A DNA stretch of 12,536 bases from an uncultured Pirellula sp. (GCA_903837255.1 CAILTZ010000757.1:1-12536); one strand, 5' to 3'; positions 1 to 8,881 are shown, counted from the first letter of the stretch. Notes: generated by a model not told the origin, from the letters alone. Numbers and translations are program-made.

Positions 1-50
1 CCGGGATTTATCGCATTGTGGCCAAAGGCAAGTGGCATCGAATCGCTTAG
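1..50 (+). CDS. possible 3' end of an upstream gene (partial)
   Basis: The frame that starts at base 3 is open from the window edge and reads GIYRIVAKGKWHRIA before a TAG stop at 48-50. The mix of hydrophobic and basic residues looks like the natural C-terminus of a protein cut off by the window. Fifteen codons are too few to identify a family. The other two forward frames are also open here, so the choice of frame is a judgement. It could equally be noncoding. Confidence 0.3.
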   Translation, partial: GIYRIVAKGKWHRIA

Positions 51-279
51 CCGAATCGCAAAAAGCGACAACACGAGGCAAAGTCAAACGACAGACTATC
101 GATTCGTAATTGCATTGGCCGCGACGGTGTGTTCCACACTCGCTATGGCCGAGCCTTGCACAGCACAGGCACAATCGGCCAGGGGATCAAGAAGAAGATC
201 GAAGCGACGATGAGCGGTCGCTAACAAACTTCTCTGGCCGAGAATACAAGTGTCTATGCGTAGTGTCGCATGCGGTGAG
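51..279. other. intergenic stretch with a signal-peptide-like orphan reading frame
   Basis: No convincing gene lies here. One + strand frame, open from the left edge to a TGA at 211-213, encodes a hydrophobic run (FVIALAATVCSTLAMA) followed by possible signal-peptidase sites (AMA or AQA). It then ends in a very basic tail, SRRRSKRR. It has no ATG and no well-placed ribosome binding site; the only upstream start-like codon is a TTG at 16. It could be the remnant of a secreted-protein gene or chance. A weak 5-bp stem (256-260 with 267-271) lies just past the protease stop codon but lacks a T-run. Confidence 0.3.
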
Positions 280-1338
280 CTACTCTGCGATCACTGGGGT
301 GATTTCAAGCGTGCGTTTTTCACCGGAACGCAGGATGTTTACCGGATAAGCCTTATCGGCGGGTAGTTGTTCGACGATGCTGCGGAAGTCCTCGGGAGTA
401 AAGACATGCTGTTGGGCAATTTCCAAAATCACGTCTTCGATTTCCAAACCTGCCTTCAGGGCGGGGCTATCGGGGTTGATCCTCGTGACGCTCACCCCCC
501 CGCGCACAGGGAGCTTTAGTTTTTCGGCTTGGGCCTGGCTCATCGGTTCGACTCGCATGCCGACTTTGGCTCGCCGCACCTTGCCAAACTGCGAAAGCTC
601 TCGGGTGATCCACTGGACACGCGAGCTGGGGATCGCGAATCCAACACCTTGGAACGAGCCGCTGGTGGTCATGATCGCGGTGTTGATTCCGATCAGCTCG
701 CCATCGAGGTCGATAAGTGCTCCCCCGGAGTTCCCCGGGTTGATGGTTGCATCGGTTTGAAGCAGCTGGCCTTCGACGATCCGACTCAGGGCTCGGCCTT
801 TGGAGCTGATGATCCCGACGCTGACAGTCTGTTCGAGTGCAAAGGGGCTGCCGATAGCAAGAACCCAATCCCCGATTTGGAGGCGATCGGAATTGCCTAG
901 ATCCACGTACGGAAGCGGCGTATCGGAAGCTATTCGAAAGATAGCAAGGTCGCTGGTAGGATCGCTCACTGGGTCGTTTCCTAGCAGTTCGCGGCCATCG
1001 GCTAGTCGCACGCGAATCCCTTTGGTGTCCTTGATCACGTGGTGATTCGTAACGCAGAGTCCCTTTTCTTCGAGGATCACGCCCGAGCCGATGTTGAAGT
1101 TCCGAGTGCTGTTGTTGTCGAGCAGATCGAGTTCATCGAGAGTCGCGTCGACATCGGCACGTTTGGCAAGCACCGTGACGACTGCGGGCATCGCTTTGCT
1201 AGCCGCGTTTTGGAAAGCGATCGACAAACTCTTGGCTTGGTTTTTCGCAAGCAACTTGAGTTCTTGGTCATCGCCCAAGGCGATGGAAGATAGAATTGCC
1301 ATTGCGACAAAGCATTTGGGGAATGCGGAGATTGCCAT
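280..1338 (-). CDS. HtrA/DegP-type secreted serine protease with one PDZ domain
   Basis: Trypsin-like serine endopeptidase of the HtrA/DegQ family, expected to act outside the cytoplasm on misfolded or specific envelope proteins. From the ATG at 1338 it is 352 residues. Residues 1-22 form a signal peptide (MAISAFPKCFVAMAILSSIALG, cut before DDQ). The protease domain spans about 50-250, with the triad His100 (TNHHVI), Asp130 (SDLAIF) and Ser204 (NPGNSGGAL). A single C-terminal PDZ domain covers about 257-352 (GVSVTRINPDSPALKAGLEIEDVI). The frame stays open upstream to a GTG at 1410, which would add 24 residues ahead of the signal peptide; I prefer 1338, although neither start has a clear Shine-Dalgarno. 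It lies head-to-head with deoA across about 93 bases. One PDZ makes it more like DegS or short HtrA than two-PDZ DegP. The fold and active site look intact; the substrate is unknown. Confidence 0.93.
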   Translation of the reverse strand: MAISAFPKCFVAMAILSSIALGDDQELKLLAKNQAKSLSIAFQNAASKAMPAVVTVLAKRADVDATLDELDLLDNNSTRNFNIGSGVILEEKGLCVTNHHVIKDTKGIRVRLADGRELLGNDPVSDPTSDLAIFRIASDTPLPYVDLGNSDRLQIGDWVLAIGSPFALEQTVSVGIISSKGRALSRIVEGQLLQTDATINPGNSGGALIDLDGELIGINTAIMTTSGSFQGVGFAIPSSRVQWITRELSQFGKVRRAKVGMRVEPMSQAQAEKLKLPVRGGVSVTRINPDSPALKAGLEIEDVILEIAQQHVFTPEDFRSIVEQLPADKAYPVNILRSGEKRTLEITPVIAE

Positions 1339-1421
1339 TTTCAGGTAGCTTGGTCCAAAAAGGGTTTGCCTAAGATCCACTCGACCGACTCGACCTATTC
1401 TATTTGACACATTTTATTCGC

Positions 1422-1425
1422 GGAG
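1422..1425 (+). promoter_or_regulatory. ribosome binding site of deoA
   Basis: GGAG lies 6 bases before the GTG at 1432. It supports that GTG over the second in-frame GTG at 1444. The resulting N-terminus also lines up with the start of E. coli thymidine phosphorylase as I remember it (…IIxKKRDG). Confidence 0.55.
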
Positions 1426-1431
1426 TTCCAA

Positions 1432-2721
1432 GTGATCCCAGCCGTGATTATTTCCAAGAAAAGGGATGGTGGAAAACTATCCGAGGCTGAGATTCGTTTC
1501 ATGGTTTCAAGCTACGCTCGCGGAGACCTGCCCGACTATCAGATGTCTGCGCTGGCCATGGCGATTTTCATCAGGGGAATGGACCCACAGGAGATCTCGC
1601 AGCTGACCGATGCGATGATCGCCACCGGAAATCGCTTGAGAAGAGTCTCGCAACGCCCGCGAGTCGACAAGCACTCGACGGGAGGCTTGGGGGATAAAAC
1701 CTCGTTGATCCTAGGGCCGATGCTGGCTTGTTGCGATCTGGATGTGCCGATGATCTCCGGCAGGGGCTTGGGCATCACAGGTGGGACGCTCGACAAGCTC
1801 GAAGCCATCCCGGGCTATCGATGCGACTTGAGCGAGCAGGAAGCCGAGCACCAGCTCGCCAAAATCGGATGCTTCATCACCGGAGCGACCGATTCGTTGG
1901 TGCCGGCCGACAAGAAGCTTTACGCCCTTCGCGATGTGACTGGCACGGTGCCCTCGGTGGCGCTGATCACAGCGAGCATCATGTCCAAAAAGATCGCCGA
2001 AACGCTCGATGCTTTGGTGCTCGATGTCAAATGGGGAACTGGAGCATTTCTCGACACGCTCGAAAAATCGCGCGAGTTGGCTGCATCGCTGTGTGCCAAT
2101 GGGAAGCGATCGGGGATTCAAACGACGGCTCTTCTGAGCGACATGAATCAGCCCTTGGGCCGCATGGTCGGAAACGCTTGCGAAGTCGACGAGTCGATCC
2201 AAGTCATGCAGGGCTCTGGTCCGAGCGATGTCTGGGAATTGACGCGCGAGCTGGGTGCTCGAGTCCTGGTCTCGGTCGGCAAATCGGCGACTTTGGACGA
2301 AGCCCGCAGGATTTTGCAAGGGCATTTGGATTCTGGGCGGGTCCTGGAACGATTCGAGCAAATGGTGGCCATGCAAGGTGGGGATATGCATGCATCGAGA
2401 AAGCTTGGCAAGGTCAGCCAGGTCCTGGCCAATGGGTCTGGTTGGCTAACTCGAATCGATGGCCAGTTGTTGGGCCAAGCCGTGATTGTGATGGGAGGTG
2501 GGCGAGTGCAAGCTGGCCAGAGAGTCGATCCGTCGGTTGGGCTGAGCGTCGAAAAACGCTTAGGGGACCGCGTGGACAAAGGGGAGGTACTTGTCAGAAT
2601 ACTGTGCGACGATCCGGCCAAGGTTGAGGATGCAAAAGCGCTCGTGCGAGATTCGATCGCTTTGGGCGATGCACCGGGCCAAGTGTTTGCCCTTTGGCAA
2701 GATTTCATTCCTGAGCCATAA
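1432..2721 (+). CDS. deoA: thymidine phosphorylase
   Basis: Cytoplasmic enzyme of pyrimidine nucleoside salvage: thymidine plus phosphate gives thymine and 2-deoxyribose 1-phosphate. The 429-residue length is normal for the family. It has the N-terminal alpha domain (KKRDG at 9-13), the phosphate-binding KHSTGG (80-85), the signature SGRGLGITGGTLDKLE (109-124), LRDVTGTV (166-173), ITASIMSKK (179-187) and a C-terminal PYNP domain (about 345-420). By alignment from memory, His81, Arg167, Ser182 and Lys186 match E. coli His85, Arg171, Ser186 and Lys190. Met107 sits where thymidine phosphorylases have Met and broad pyrimidine-nucleoside phosphorylases have Lys, which favours deoA over pdp. One oddity is Ile115 in GLGITGG, where E. 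coli, Bacillus and human enzymes have His. Start is the GTG at 1432. It may be co-transcribed with argG 85 bases downstream, though the pathways are unrelated. Confidence 0.95.
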   Translation: MIPAVIISKKRDGGKLSEAEIRFMVSSYARGDLPDYQMSALAMAIFIRGMDPQEISQLTDAMIATGNRLRRVSQRPRVDKHSTGGLGDKTSLILGPMLACCDLDVPMISGRGLGITGGTLDKLEAIPGYRCDLSEQEAEHQLAKIGCFITGATDSLVPADKKLYALRDVTGTVPSVALITASIMSKKIAETLDALVLDVKWGTGAFLDTLEKSRELAASLCANGKRSGIQTTALLSDMNQPLGRMVGNACEVDESIQVMQGSGPSDVWELTRELGARVLVSVGKSATLDEARRILQGHLDSGRVLERFEQMVAMQGGDMHASRKLGKVSQVLANGSGWLTRIDGQLLGQAVIVMGGGRVQAGQRVDPSVGLSVEKRLGDRVDKGEVLVRILCDDPAKVEDAKALVRDSIALGDAPGQVFALWQDFIPEP

Positions 2722-2770
2722 TACCCCGACTCGATGGCAACTGTCTTTTAACAGTCAAGTATCCCGGTAA

Positions 2771-4159
<1,389 letters not shown>

Positions 4160-4162
4160 TTG

Positions 4163-6202
4163 CTATGGATTGGCTGGCAGTTCCTTGGCCGCTTTTTCGT
4201 AGAAGCGGACCAGGGCTCTTTGGAGAGAGAGCTGGTGGGGTTCGAGCGTGAGGGCCTTGATCTGGGTTCGGAAGGCTTCCCGGTACTTTTGATTCTTCTC
4301 CAGGCAATGCGCTAAGGTGTCCTGGTAGGCAGATTGATCGGGAACAAGAGAGCAGGACCGTCGGCTTAGCAGCAATGCTTCTTGGGGGTCGGAATCGGTG
4401 TTGATCATCAGCCAGGCCAGGGTGTTGAGCGAGTTGGCCAATCGTCTTTTTTCTATGGTTTGGAACATTGGGTTTGCCAAGCGAAGGGCTCGATCCATAT
4501 CTTCGATTTGGTTCCTAAGCGATCCGACCGTTTTGTCTTGTGCGGTCTGTCTGCGTCGTTTTTGCTCTGGGGTTTCGTTCAATCGAGCAAGCCCGATGAG
4601 AGCATCGACACTCTCTTCGGCTAGATCGATCGATTGGAAATAGGCTTCGCGAGCCTTCTCCGCGTTGCCTTCTTTGACATGCTGGTTTCCTCGGTAGAGG
4701 TAATAGTTCGATGGTATATCGAAGTTGTACTCCTCGACTTGCATTCGAAATAGTTTTTCGTTTTCGTAGCGATTAACCCATTTCTCCAGGACATTGGCGG
4801 CGTCTTGATCAAGATCTTGCTCGTGAAGCATTTGGGACAGCGAGTAAAGACTCAGGATGGTCAAATTGTCGGGACTGTCTTCTTGACCTTCAAGGATCTT
4901 GCTGAGTTCGGCTTGAGCCCAAGCATAGGATCCTCGCTTGATCAGCATTTGGGCGAGGAAGGCCCGTTCGCTGTTGAAGTTGACGGAGCGGAAAAGAAGA
5001 GGGTTTTGCGGAGCGGCAGGACGGTTTGCATCGAAAGGTTCGAGCGACAGGTCCGGGTTTAGGAGGACGGGTTTGCGTTCGAGGGCATTTTTCGCGATAA
5101 GGTCTGCGACCTCTTGTTTACCTTGTTGAGCGAAAATTTCGGCGAGCAAGTAGTGGAGGATAGGGGGGACCGTTTCCGGGAATTGCTTGGGCAATTGACG
5201 GTATTGGTCTTGGACCAGTTCGGGAAGATCCGACTGAATTGCCCATTCGGCAAAGGAGACAAGTTTATCCGGGTCCGGCTCGCTCGAGAGCAGCAACGGA
5301 GGAATTCGCTTGGCGATCTGCACCGCCAGCGAGCGCCCCTCGGGTAGGGACTTTGCTTTTTGGGCTACCCAGGTGGTCATAGCCACAAAGAGATTGAGAC
5401 GCGTTTCGGGGCTGGAGTTTTCCAGGAGTTCCTGCTCTTGATCGAGGAGCTTGATCCAGTCCTCGGCAGGCCAGGGCTCTGTTTTGGAGAAGGCCAACCG
5501 GAGCCAACCGGCAGCTCGGCTGTTTGCTCCCTCGGTGGCATTCAGGACAAGCGCAGCGAGATCTTCTTCGGGGGCATCGAGGAGTGCTTGAACGATTTTT
5601 GGATCGATTGCATCGCGGAGTGCGGGGTTGGAGTCAACTCCTGGAATTTTGCGCGGATCGAGCCTTTGCAGGAGTTCAAGCGCCGCGAGCTTGCTGACGA
5701 CTTCATCGGTTTCGAAGCAGCTGATACGGCACAGAGCCGCGACGCCATGGTTGTTTCCCAGGGCGTTTAGATCTCGGATGAGTTTTTCTTTTTCCGCGGC
5801 TTGAGCGACATTGTAGTCTTGGATCAGTTTGCGGGTTTCGAAGGGTTCGTTGTTCCAGAGCCATTGCAAATGGTTGCTTTGCAAAAGAAACCGGGCTTGG
5901 CTTGCGATTTGCGGGTCTTGGCTGCGGGTTGCCTGGCGGATCGAATTGAAGGCGCGAACTCCGAAGGTTTCCAAGCGGCGGTGGGCTTGGGTCCGTTCGG
6001 AATAAGACTCCGAGCCGAGTTTAGCGATCCAAAGTTCGATTTCTCGATCGATTGCAGCCGGTTCTTGAGCGATGATCTGGTTGGCCAGCCATGAGCCGAG
6101 CAAGCAGCCTGTGCATCCGAGGGACAGGAAAGCCCAAGCAAGACACCTAAGCGGCGATGCAACAACCGGCATCTTTGGGGGTTGGGCTTGGGCCTCGGTC
6201 AT
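4163..6202 (-). CDS. membrane-anchored HEAT/TPR-like repeat protein, planctomycete type
   Basis: Function unknown; probably an envelope scaffold or protein-interaction factor. The 679 residues begin with a short cytoplasmic tail and one hydrophobic segment (about 17-45, ending NQIIAQ), which is either an uncleaved anchor or a signal peptide. Next comes a HEAT-like unit (57-108: WIAKLGSESYSERTQAHRRL…FLL) of a kind common in planctomycete secreted proteins. A long, almost wholly helical middle follows. The C-terminal third has TPR-like helix pairs, for example 498-530 (YYLYRGNQHVKEGNAEKAREA), 588-620 and 624-655 (YQDTLAHCLEKNQKYREAF). Cysteines at 30 and 33 do not fit a good lipobox. It starts at ATG 6202 with no clear Shine-Dalgarno; an internal Met11 is a possible start. 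It is divergent from the pilus-type operon and ends 3 bases from the argG stop on the other strand. Confidence 0.85.
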   Translation of the reverse strand: MTEAQAQPPKMPVVASPLRCLAWAFLSLGCTGCLLGSWLANQIIAQEPAAIDREIELWIAKLGSESYSERTQAHRRLETFGVRAFNSIRQATRSQDPQIASQARFLLQSNHLQWLWNNEPFETRKLIQDYNVAQAAEKEKLIRDLNALGNNHGVAALCRISCFETDEVVSKLAALELLQRLDPRKIPGVDSNPALRDAIDPKIVQALLDAPEEDLAALVLNATEGANSRAAGWLRLAFSKTEPWPAEDWIKLLDQEQELLENSSPETRLNLFVAMTTWVAQKAKSLPEGRSLAVQIAKRIPPLLLSSEPDPDKLVSFAEWAIQSDLPELVQDQYRQLPKQFPETVPPILHYLLAEIFAQQGKQEVADLIAKNALERKPVLLNPDLSLEPFDANRPAAPQNPLLFRSVNFNSERAFLAQMLIKRGSYAWAQAELSKILEGQEDSPDNLTILSLYSLSQMLHEQDLDQDAANVLEKWVNRYENEKLFRMQVEEYNFDIPSNYYLYRGNQHVKEGNAEKAREAYFQSIDLAEESVDALIGLARLNETPEQKRRRQTAQDKTVGSLRNQIEDMDRALRLANPMFQTIEKRRLANSLNTLAWLMINTDSDPQEALLLSRRSCSLVPDQSAYQDTLAHCLEKNQKYREAFRTQIKALTLEPHQLSLQRALVRFYEKAAKELPANP

Positions 6203-6382
6203 GCCGTAGCTCGAGGGGGGAAAAGAGATCAGATCAGAAAACTACGCAACATTCACGCGCAGACATCCCCTACAATATACCCTGGAGAGAGTTCCCGGAG
6301 AGTCCGGTGGAAGGGGCTAGGCTGAGAATGTCGAGAAGACGGATAGAAATGGCATATTTTTGGGATTGCTAGCGGTAAACTT

Positions 6383-6412
6383 TTGACAGTCGCAGTCAAT
6401 CCGCGATAACAT
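6383..6412 (+). promoter_or_regulatory. predicted sigma70-type promoter of the pilus-like operon
   Basis: A perfect TTGACA (6383-6388) is followed after 16 bases by GATAAC (6405-6410), or after 18 bases by TAACAT (6407-6412). Each matches the -10 consensus at 4 of 6 positions. It lies about 75 bases upstream of the pilM start, in the only large intergenic region ahead of the three-gene set. No equally good promoter was seen facing the divergent HEAT/TPR gene. Inferred from pattern only. Confidence 0.5.
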
Positions 6413-6418
6413 AATAGG

Positions 6419-6442
6419 GTTCGGGACAGTTCGGGGACCCCG
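6419..6442 (+). promoter_or_regulatory. direct repeat and 11-bp palindrome just downstream of the predicted promoter
   Basis: GTTCGGGAC (6419-6427) is followed at a 10-base step by GTTCGGGGAC (6429-6438). The second copy runs into the odd palindrome CGGGGACCCCG (6432-6442). If transcription starts about 7 bases after the -10, these elements fall at the start of the leader. There they could be an operator (one helical turn apart) or a small GC-rich hairpin. No protein or ligand can be named. Confidence 0.3.
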
Positions 6443-6468
6443 GACCGTTTGCTTGTCTTCGGTATCTT

Positions 6469-6472
6469 GGAG
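6469..6472 (+). promoter_or_regulatory. ribosome binding site deciding the pilM start
   Basis: GGAG lies 10 bases before the ATG at 6483. The frame extends back to a TTG at 6453, but that start has no such site and would place this GGAG inside the gene. A very similar GGAGAATTC precedes the next gene as well (8883-8891). Confidence 0.55.
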
Positions 6473-6482
6473 AATTCGCGTC

Positions 6483-8828
6483 ATGGCGAAAAAGATTCAG
6501 CATGTTTGGGGGATTGAGATAGGGCAGAGTTCTCTCAAGGCTTTGCGATGCCACCTGGAGGGAGATCAGGTGGTTGCCGATACGTTCGATTTTATCGAGT
6601 ATCCCAAGATCCTCTCCCAGCCGGATGCTGAGCCCGAGGCTTTGATCAAGGATGCTTTGGGGCAGTTCCTCTCCCGCAACGACTTGGCAGGGACAGCGAG
6701 AATCGCTGTGAGCGTTCCTGGCCAGAGCGGTTTGTCCAAGTTCTTCAAGCCACCGCCTGTGGAAGTCAAGAAGATCGGCGACATCGTCAGGTATGAAGCC
6801 AAGCAGCAGATCCCTTTCGACCTAAACGATGTGATCTGGGATTATCAGCAGATGGAGGGTGCCCAGATCGAAGACGGCTATGCGTTGGAGAGCGAGGTCG
6901 GTCTGTTTGCCATGAAGAAAGAGGCCGTCTTCAGAGCGCTCAAGCCTTATCGAGAACAAGGGATCGATATCGATCTGGTTCAGCTTGCTCCGATGAGCAT
7001 CTACAACCTGGTCGCGCACGAGCGATTTGCAGAGTCGATGGCTACCGAGGAGTTCGATCCGGATCGTCCTCCAAAAAACTCGGTGGTTCTAAGCATCGGG
7101 ACCGATACGAGCGACTTGCTGATCACCAACGGTTTTCGCGTTTGGCAGCGCAGCGTGCCGATCGGAGGTAACCACTTCACCAGGCAGCTTACCAAAGACC
7201 TGAAGTTGACGTTTTCCAAAGCAGAGCATTTAAAGAAGAATGCCATGCAGGCCGACGATCCGAAGTTGGTATTCCAAGCCATGCGGCCGGTGTTCAATGA
7301 AATGGTCATCGAGATTCAGCGATCCTTGAATTACTACAAGTTGCAGAACAAAAAGGCAGAGCTCGACGGCATGCTGGTGATGGGAAATACCGCAAAAATG
7401 CCTGGGTTATTGCAGTTTTTGAACAAGAACCTCAGCATGGATGTGGATCTCTACGACAAGTACCCCAAGCTGACCGGGAACGAGGTTTTGGGGGCTCAGC
7501 AGTTCAAGGAGAATGCGGCGGCTTACGGCGTCGTCTACGGTCTGTGTTTGCAGTTGCTCAATCGCGGTCCGATGCACACGAACTTGCTGCCTAAGGATAT
7601 CGTTTTGGATCGAGTGATCCGTGACAAAAAACCTTGGGCTGTCGGTGCCTTGTCATTGCTACTGGTGGGATTTGCAACGCACCATGCGATGCTGGGGCAA
7701 TCCTATCGACCCCTTCGGCCCGAGCTCTGGTCGAGCGCCGAGTCGAGCGTCTCGACGGTCGACAAGAACTCCAAAGATGAGTTCAGCAAGGATGAAGAGT
7801 ACAAGGGCAAGTTGAATCTTTACAAGAGTGTTGGGGTTGAGGTCAGCAAAGGGGCTCAGCAGCGACTCATGTGCTTGGAGCTCTACGAAGCCATTGAGCA
7901 AAGCATGCAGCGAGACCCGCTGTTGATGGAGAAAACACCCCAAGAGCGACCTTACAAAGATCGCATGGAGTTCCACATCACCAGCGTCGAGCAGATGTAC
8001 TTCGATAGCTTGGCAAATTGGTACAAACCCGACCTAAAGCAAGCCTACCTGGAAGACTTTAAGTCTCGCGAACAAGCGGGTTTTGCGAAAATCAAAAGGA
8101 CTCCTGAAAAGGATCCTGATCCGACTGGCCCGGGCTGGGTTATCGAGATCAAAGGCTACCACTTCTACAACGGAACCGAGAAGAAGGGGCGCGAGGGTGC
8201 TGCGCACGTGACGAACCACTTGGTCGAGTTCCTCGAAAACGGGACGGTCAAGCTTCCTGGGGAAAAGCCGGGCGAGGTGCGTGAGGTTTCCATGTACGAC
8301 CTGGGTGTGCGCCGTCCGGTGCTGAGAAATCGCACCGCCCAGCCGAATCGGCTGCATAAGATTTCGAATCCCGAATACTTTAGGCTCATGGAGGAGCGGG
8401 GTATGCGACCCCCAGCAGGTTTTGGGTCCGGAGGCGGCGGGCCCTCCTTGACCGGCAGTGGCGGCGGTGCTTTCGGAGGCGGACCGAGCTTGGGCGCAGG
8501 CGGAGCTGCCGGTGGCGGCTCGGAGCCGGAGTCCGGGGCCGGGGGTGGGCTCGGACTAGGAGGTGGTTTGGGTACTGGGGGCGGTGTGGCCGGTGGTGGC
8601 GGTCCGGCAGGCGGGGGAGCCAGCGGTGGCGGCGGCACTGCTCTACCAGAACTCAAAGATGCCCAAGGCAACGTGGTGCCACCTGATTTCCCGGCTCCAA
8701 AGTTCGATTTCGTTGTTCAGTTTGCTTGGAAGCCAGGTGAATTGGCTACTGTAACCGGACCTGCGGCCGCATCAGCGCCGGCCCCTGCGGCTCCCGCAGG
8801 TGGTAATGAGCCCGAAAGCGGCAACTGA
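6483..8828 (+). CDS. pilM: PilM-like actin-fold ATPase fused to a PilN-like membrane protein
   Basis: Predicted core of a type IV pilus or type II secretion inner-membrane alignment complex. PilM is normally a cytoplasmic protein of about 350 residues; this one has 781. Residues 1-350 are the PilM/FtsA-like fold: first phosphate loop GIEIGQSSLKAL (10-21), second phosphate loop SVVLSIGTDTSDLL (200-213), and the characteristic RSLNYYKLQ helix followed by the adenosine-site strand GMLVMGNTAKMPGL (296-309). Residues 367-372 read NLLPKD, like the N-terminus of PilN that binds PilM. A basic patch (RDKK) and a transmembrane helix (about 385-405) follow. The rest is presumably periplasmic: a charged helical part, a strand at WVIEIKGYHFYNG (552-564) with a following helix, a Gly-rich tract (646-719), then strand FDFVVQFAWKP (741-751). 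It ends EPESGN. Start is the ATG at 6483. Direct sequence reading supports PilM strongly; the PilN assignment is inference from motif and topology. Confidence 0.88.
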   Translation: MAKKIQHVWGIEIGQSSLKALRCHLEGDQVVADTFDFIEYPKILSQPDAEPEALIKDALGQFLSRNDLAGTARIAVSVPGQSGLSKFFKPPPVEVKKIGDIVRYEAKQQIPFDLNDVIWDYQQMEGAQIEDGYALESEVGLFAMKKEAVFRALKPYREQGIDIDLVQLAPMSIYNLVAHERFAESMATEEFDPDRPPKNSVVLSIGTDTSDLLITNGFRVWQRSVPIGGNHFTRQLTKDLKLTFSKAEHLKKNAMQADDPKLVFQAMRPVFNEMVIEIQRSLNYYKLQNKKAELDGMLVMGNTAKMPGLLQFLNKNLSMDVDLYDKYPKLTGNEVLGAQQFKENAAAYGVVYGLCLQLLNRGPMHTNLLPKDIVLDRVIRDKKPWAVGALSLLLVGFATHHAMLGQSYRPLRPELWSSAESSVSTVDKNSKDEFSKDEEYKGKLNLYKSVGVEVSKGAQQRLMCLELYEAIEQSMQRDPLLMEKTPQERPYKDRMEFHITSVEQMYFDSLANWYKPDLKQAYLEDFKSREQAGFAKIKRTPEKDPDPTGPGWVIEIKGYHFYNGTEKKGREGAAHVTNHLVEFLENGTVKLPGEKPGEVREVSMYDLGVRRPVLRNRTAQPNRLHKISNPEYFRLMEERGMRPPAGFGSGGGGPSLTGSGGGAFGGGPSLGAGGAAGGGSEPESGAGGGLGLGGGLGTGGGVAGGGGPAGGGASGGGGTALPELKDAQGNVVPPDFPAPKFDFVVQFAWKPGELATVTGPAAASAPAPAAPAGGNEPESGN
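8418..8639 (+). repeat. Gly-rich low-complexity tract within pilM
   Basis: About 74 residues (646-719 of the protein) are mostly Gly with Ser, Ala, Pro and Leu, in units such as GGGxSL and GLGGGLG. The tract includes SEPESGAGG at 680-688. The long Pro-rich reading frame on the opposite strand is a by-product of this composition. The tract separates the last predicted strand from the rest of the PilN-like domain. Confidence 0.85.
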
Positions 8829-8837
8829 ACCTAAGTT

Positions 8838-8864
8838 AGACAAACACAAGCCAGACAAACACAA
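8838..8864 (+). repeat. 12-bp direct repeat in the spacer after pilM
   Basis: AGACAAACACAA occurs at 8838-8849 and again at 8853-8864, with a period of 15 bases. It lies in the 65-base gap between the pilM stop and the next ribosome binding site. The gap has no hairpin resembling a terminator, so the two genes are probably on one transcript. Confidence 0.6.
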
Positions 8865-8881
8865 ACGATAGCGATCCGATC

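Noticed and set aside
256..271. ATGCG/CGCAT stem after the protease stop as a terminator
   Set aside because: Five pairs with no downstream T-run on the minus strand.
1404..1409. TTGACA upstream of deoA as a -35 box
   Set aside because: No -10-like hexamer lies at a workable distance, and the expected -10 would fall at the ribosome binding site and start codon.
1728..2627. 299-codon + strand frame inside deoA
   Set aside because: The +1 deoA frame contains every family motif without a break. This alternative frame is low in hydrophobic residues and high in Trp/Arg/Ser, typical of a shadow.
2740..2755. ACTGT/ACAGT inverted repeat between deoA and argG as a terminator
   Set aside because: The stem is only 5 A/T-leaning pairs and no T-run follows; it would not terminate reliably.
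4171..4198. GGC…GCC followed by a T-run after the argG stop as a terminator
   Set aside because: Only three base pairs can form and the segment is coding on the other strand.
6327..6371. 14-codon small ORF in the divergent intergenic region
   Set aside because: No clear ribosome binding site, no recognisable content, and it precedes the predicted promoter.
6453..6482. Ten-residue N-terminal extension of PilM from a TTG
   Set aside because: TTG has no ribosome binding site, whereas GGAG precedes the ATG at 6483 and gives the normal PilM start just ahead of the first strand.
8165..8671. 168-codon Pro-rich open frame on the minus strand
   Set aside because: It lies opposite the Gly-rich tract of pilM; Gly codons read backwards give Pro/Ala codons without stops. 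It has no start context, and the forward frame is clearly coding.
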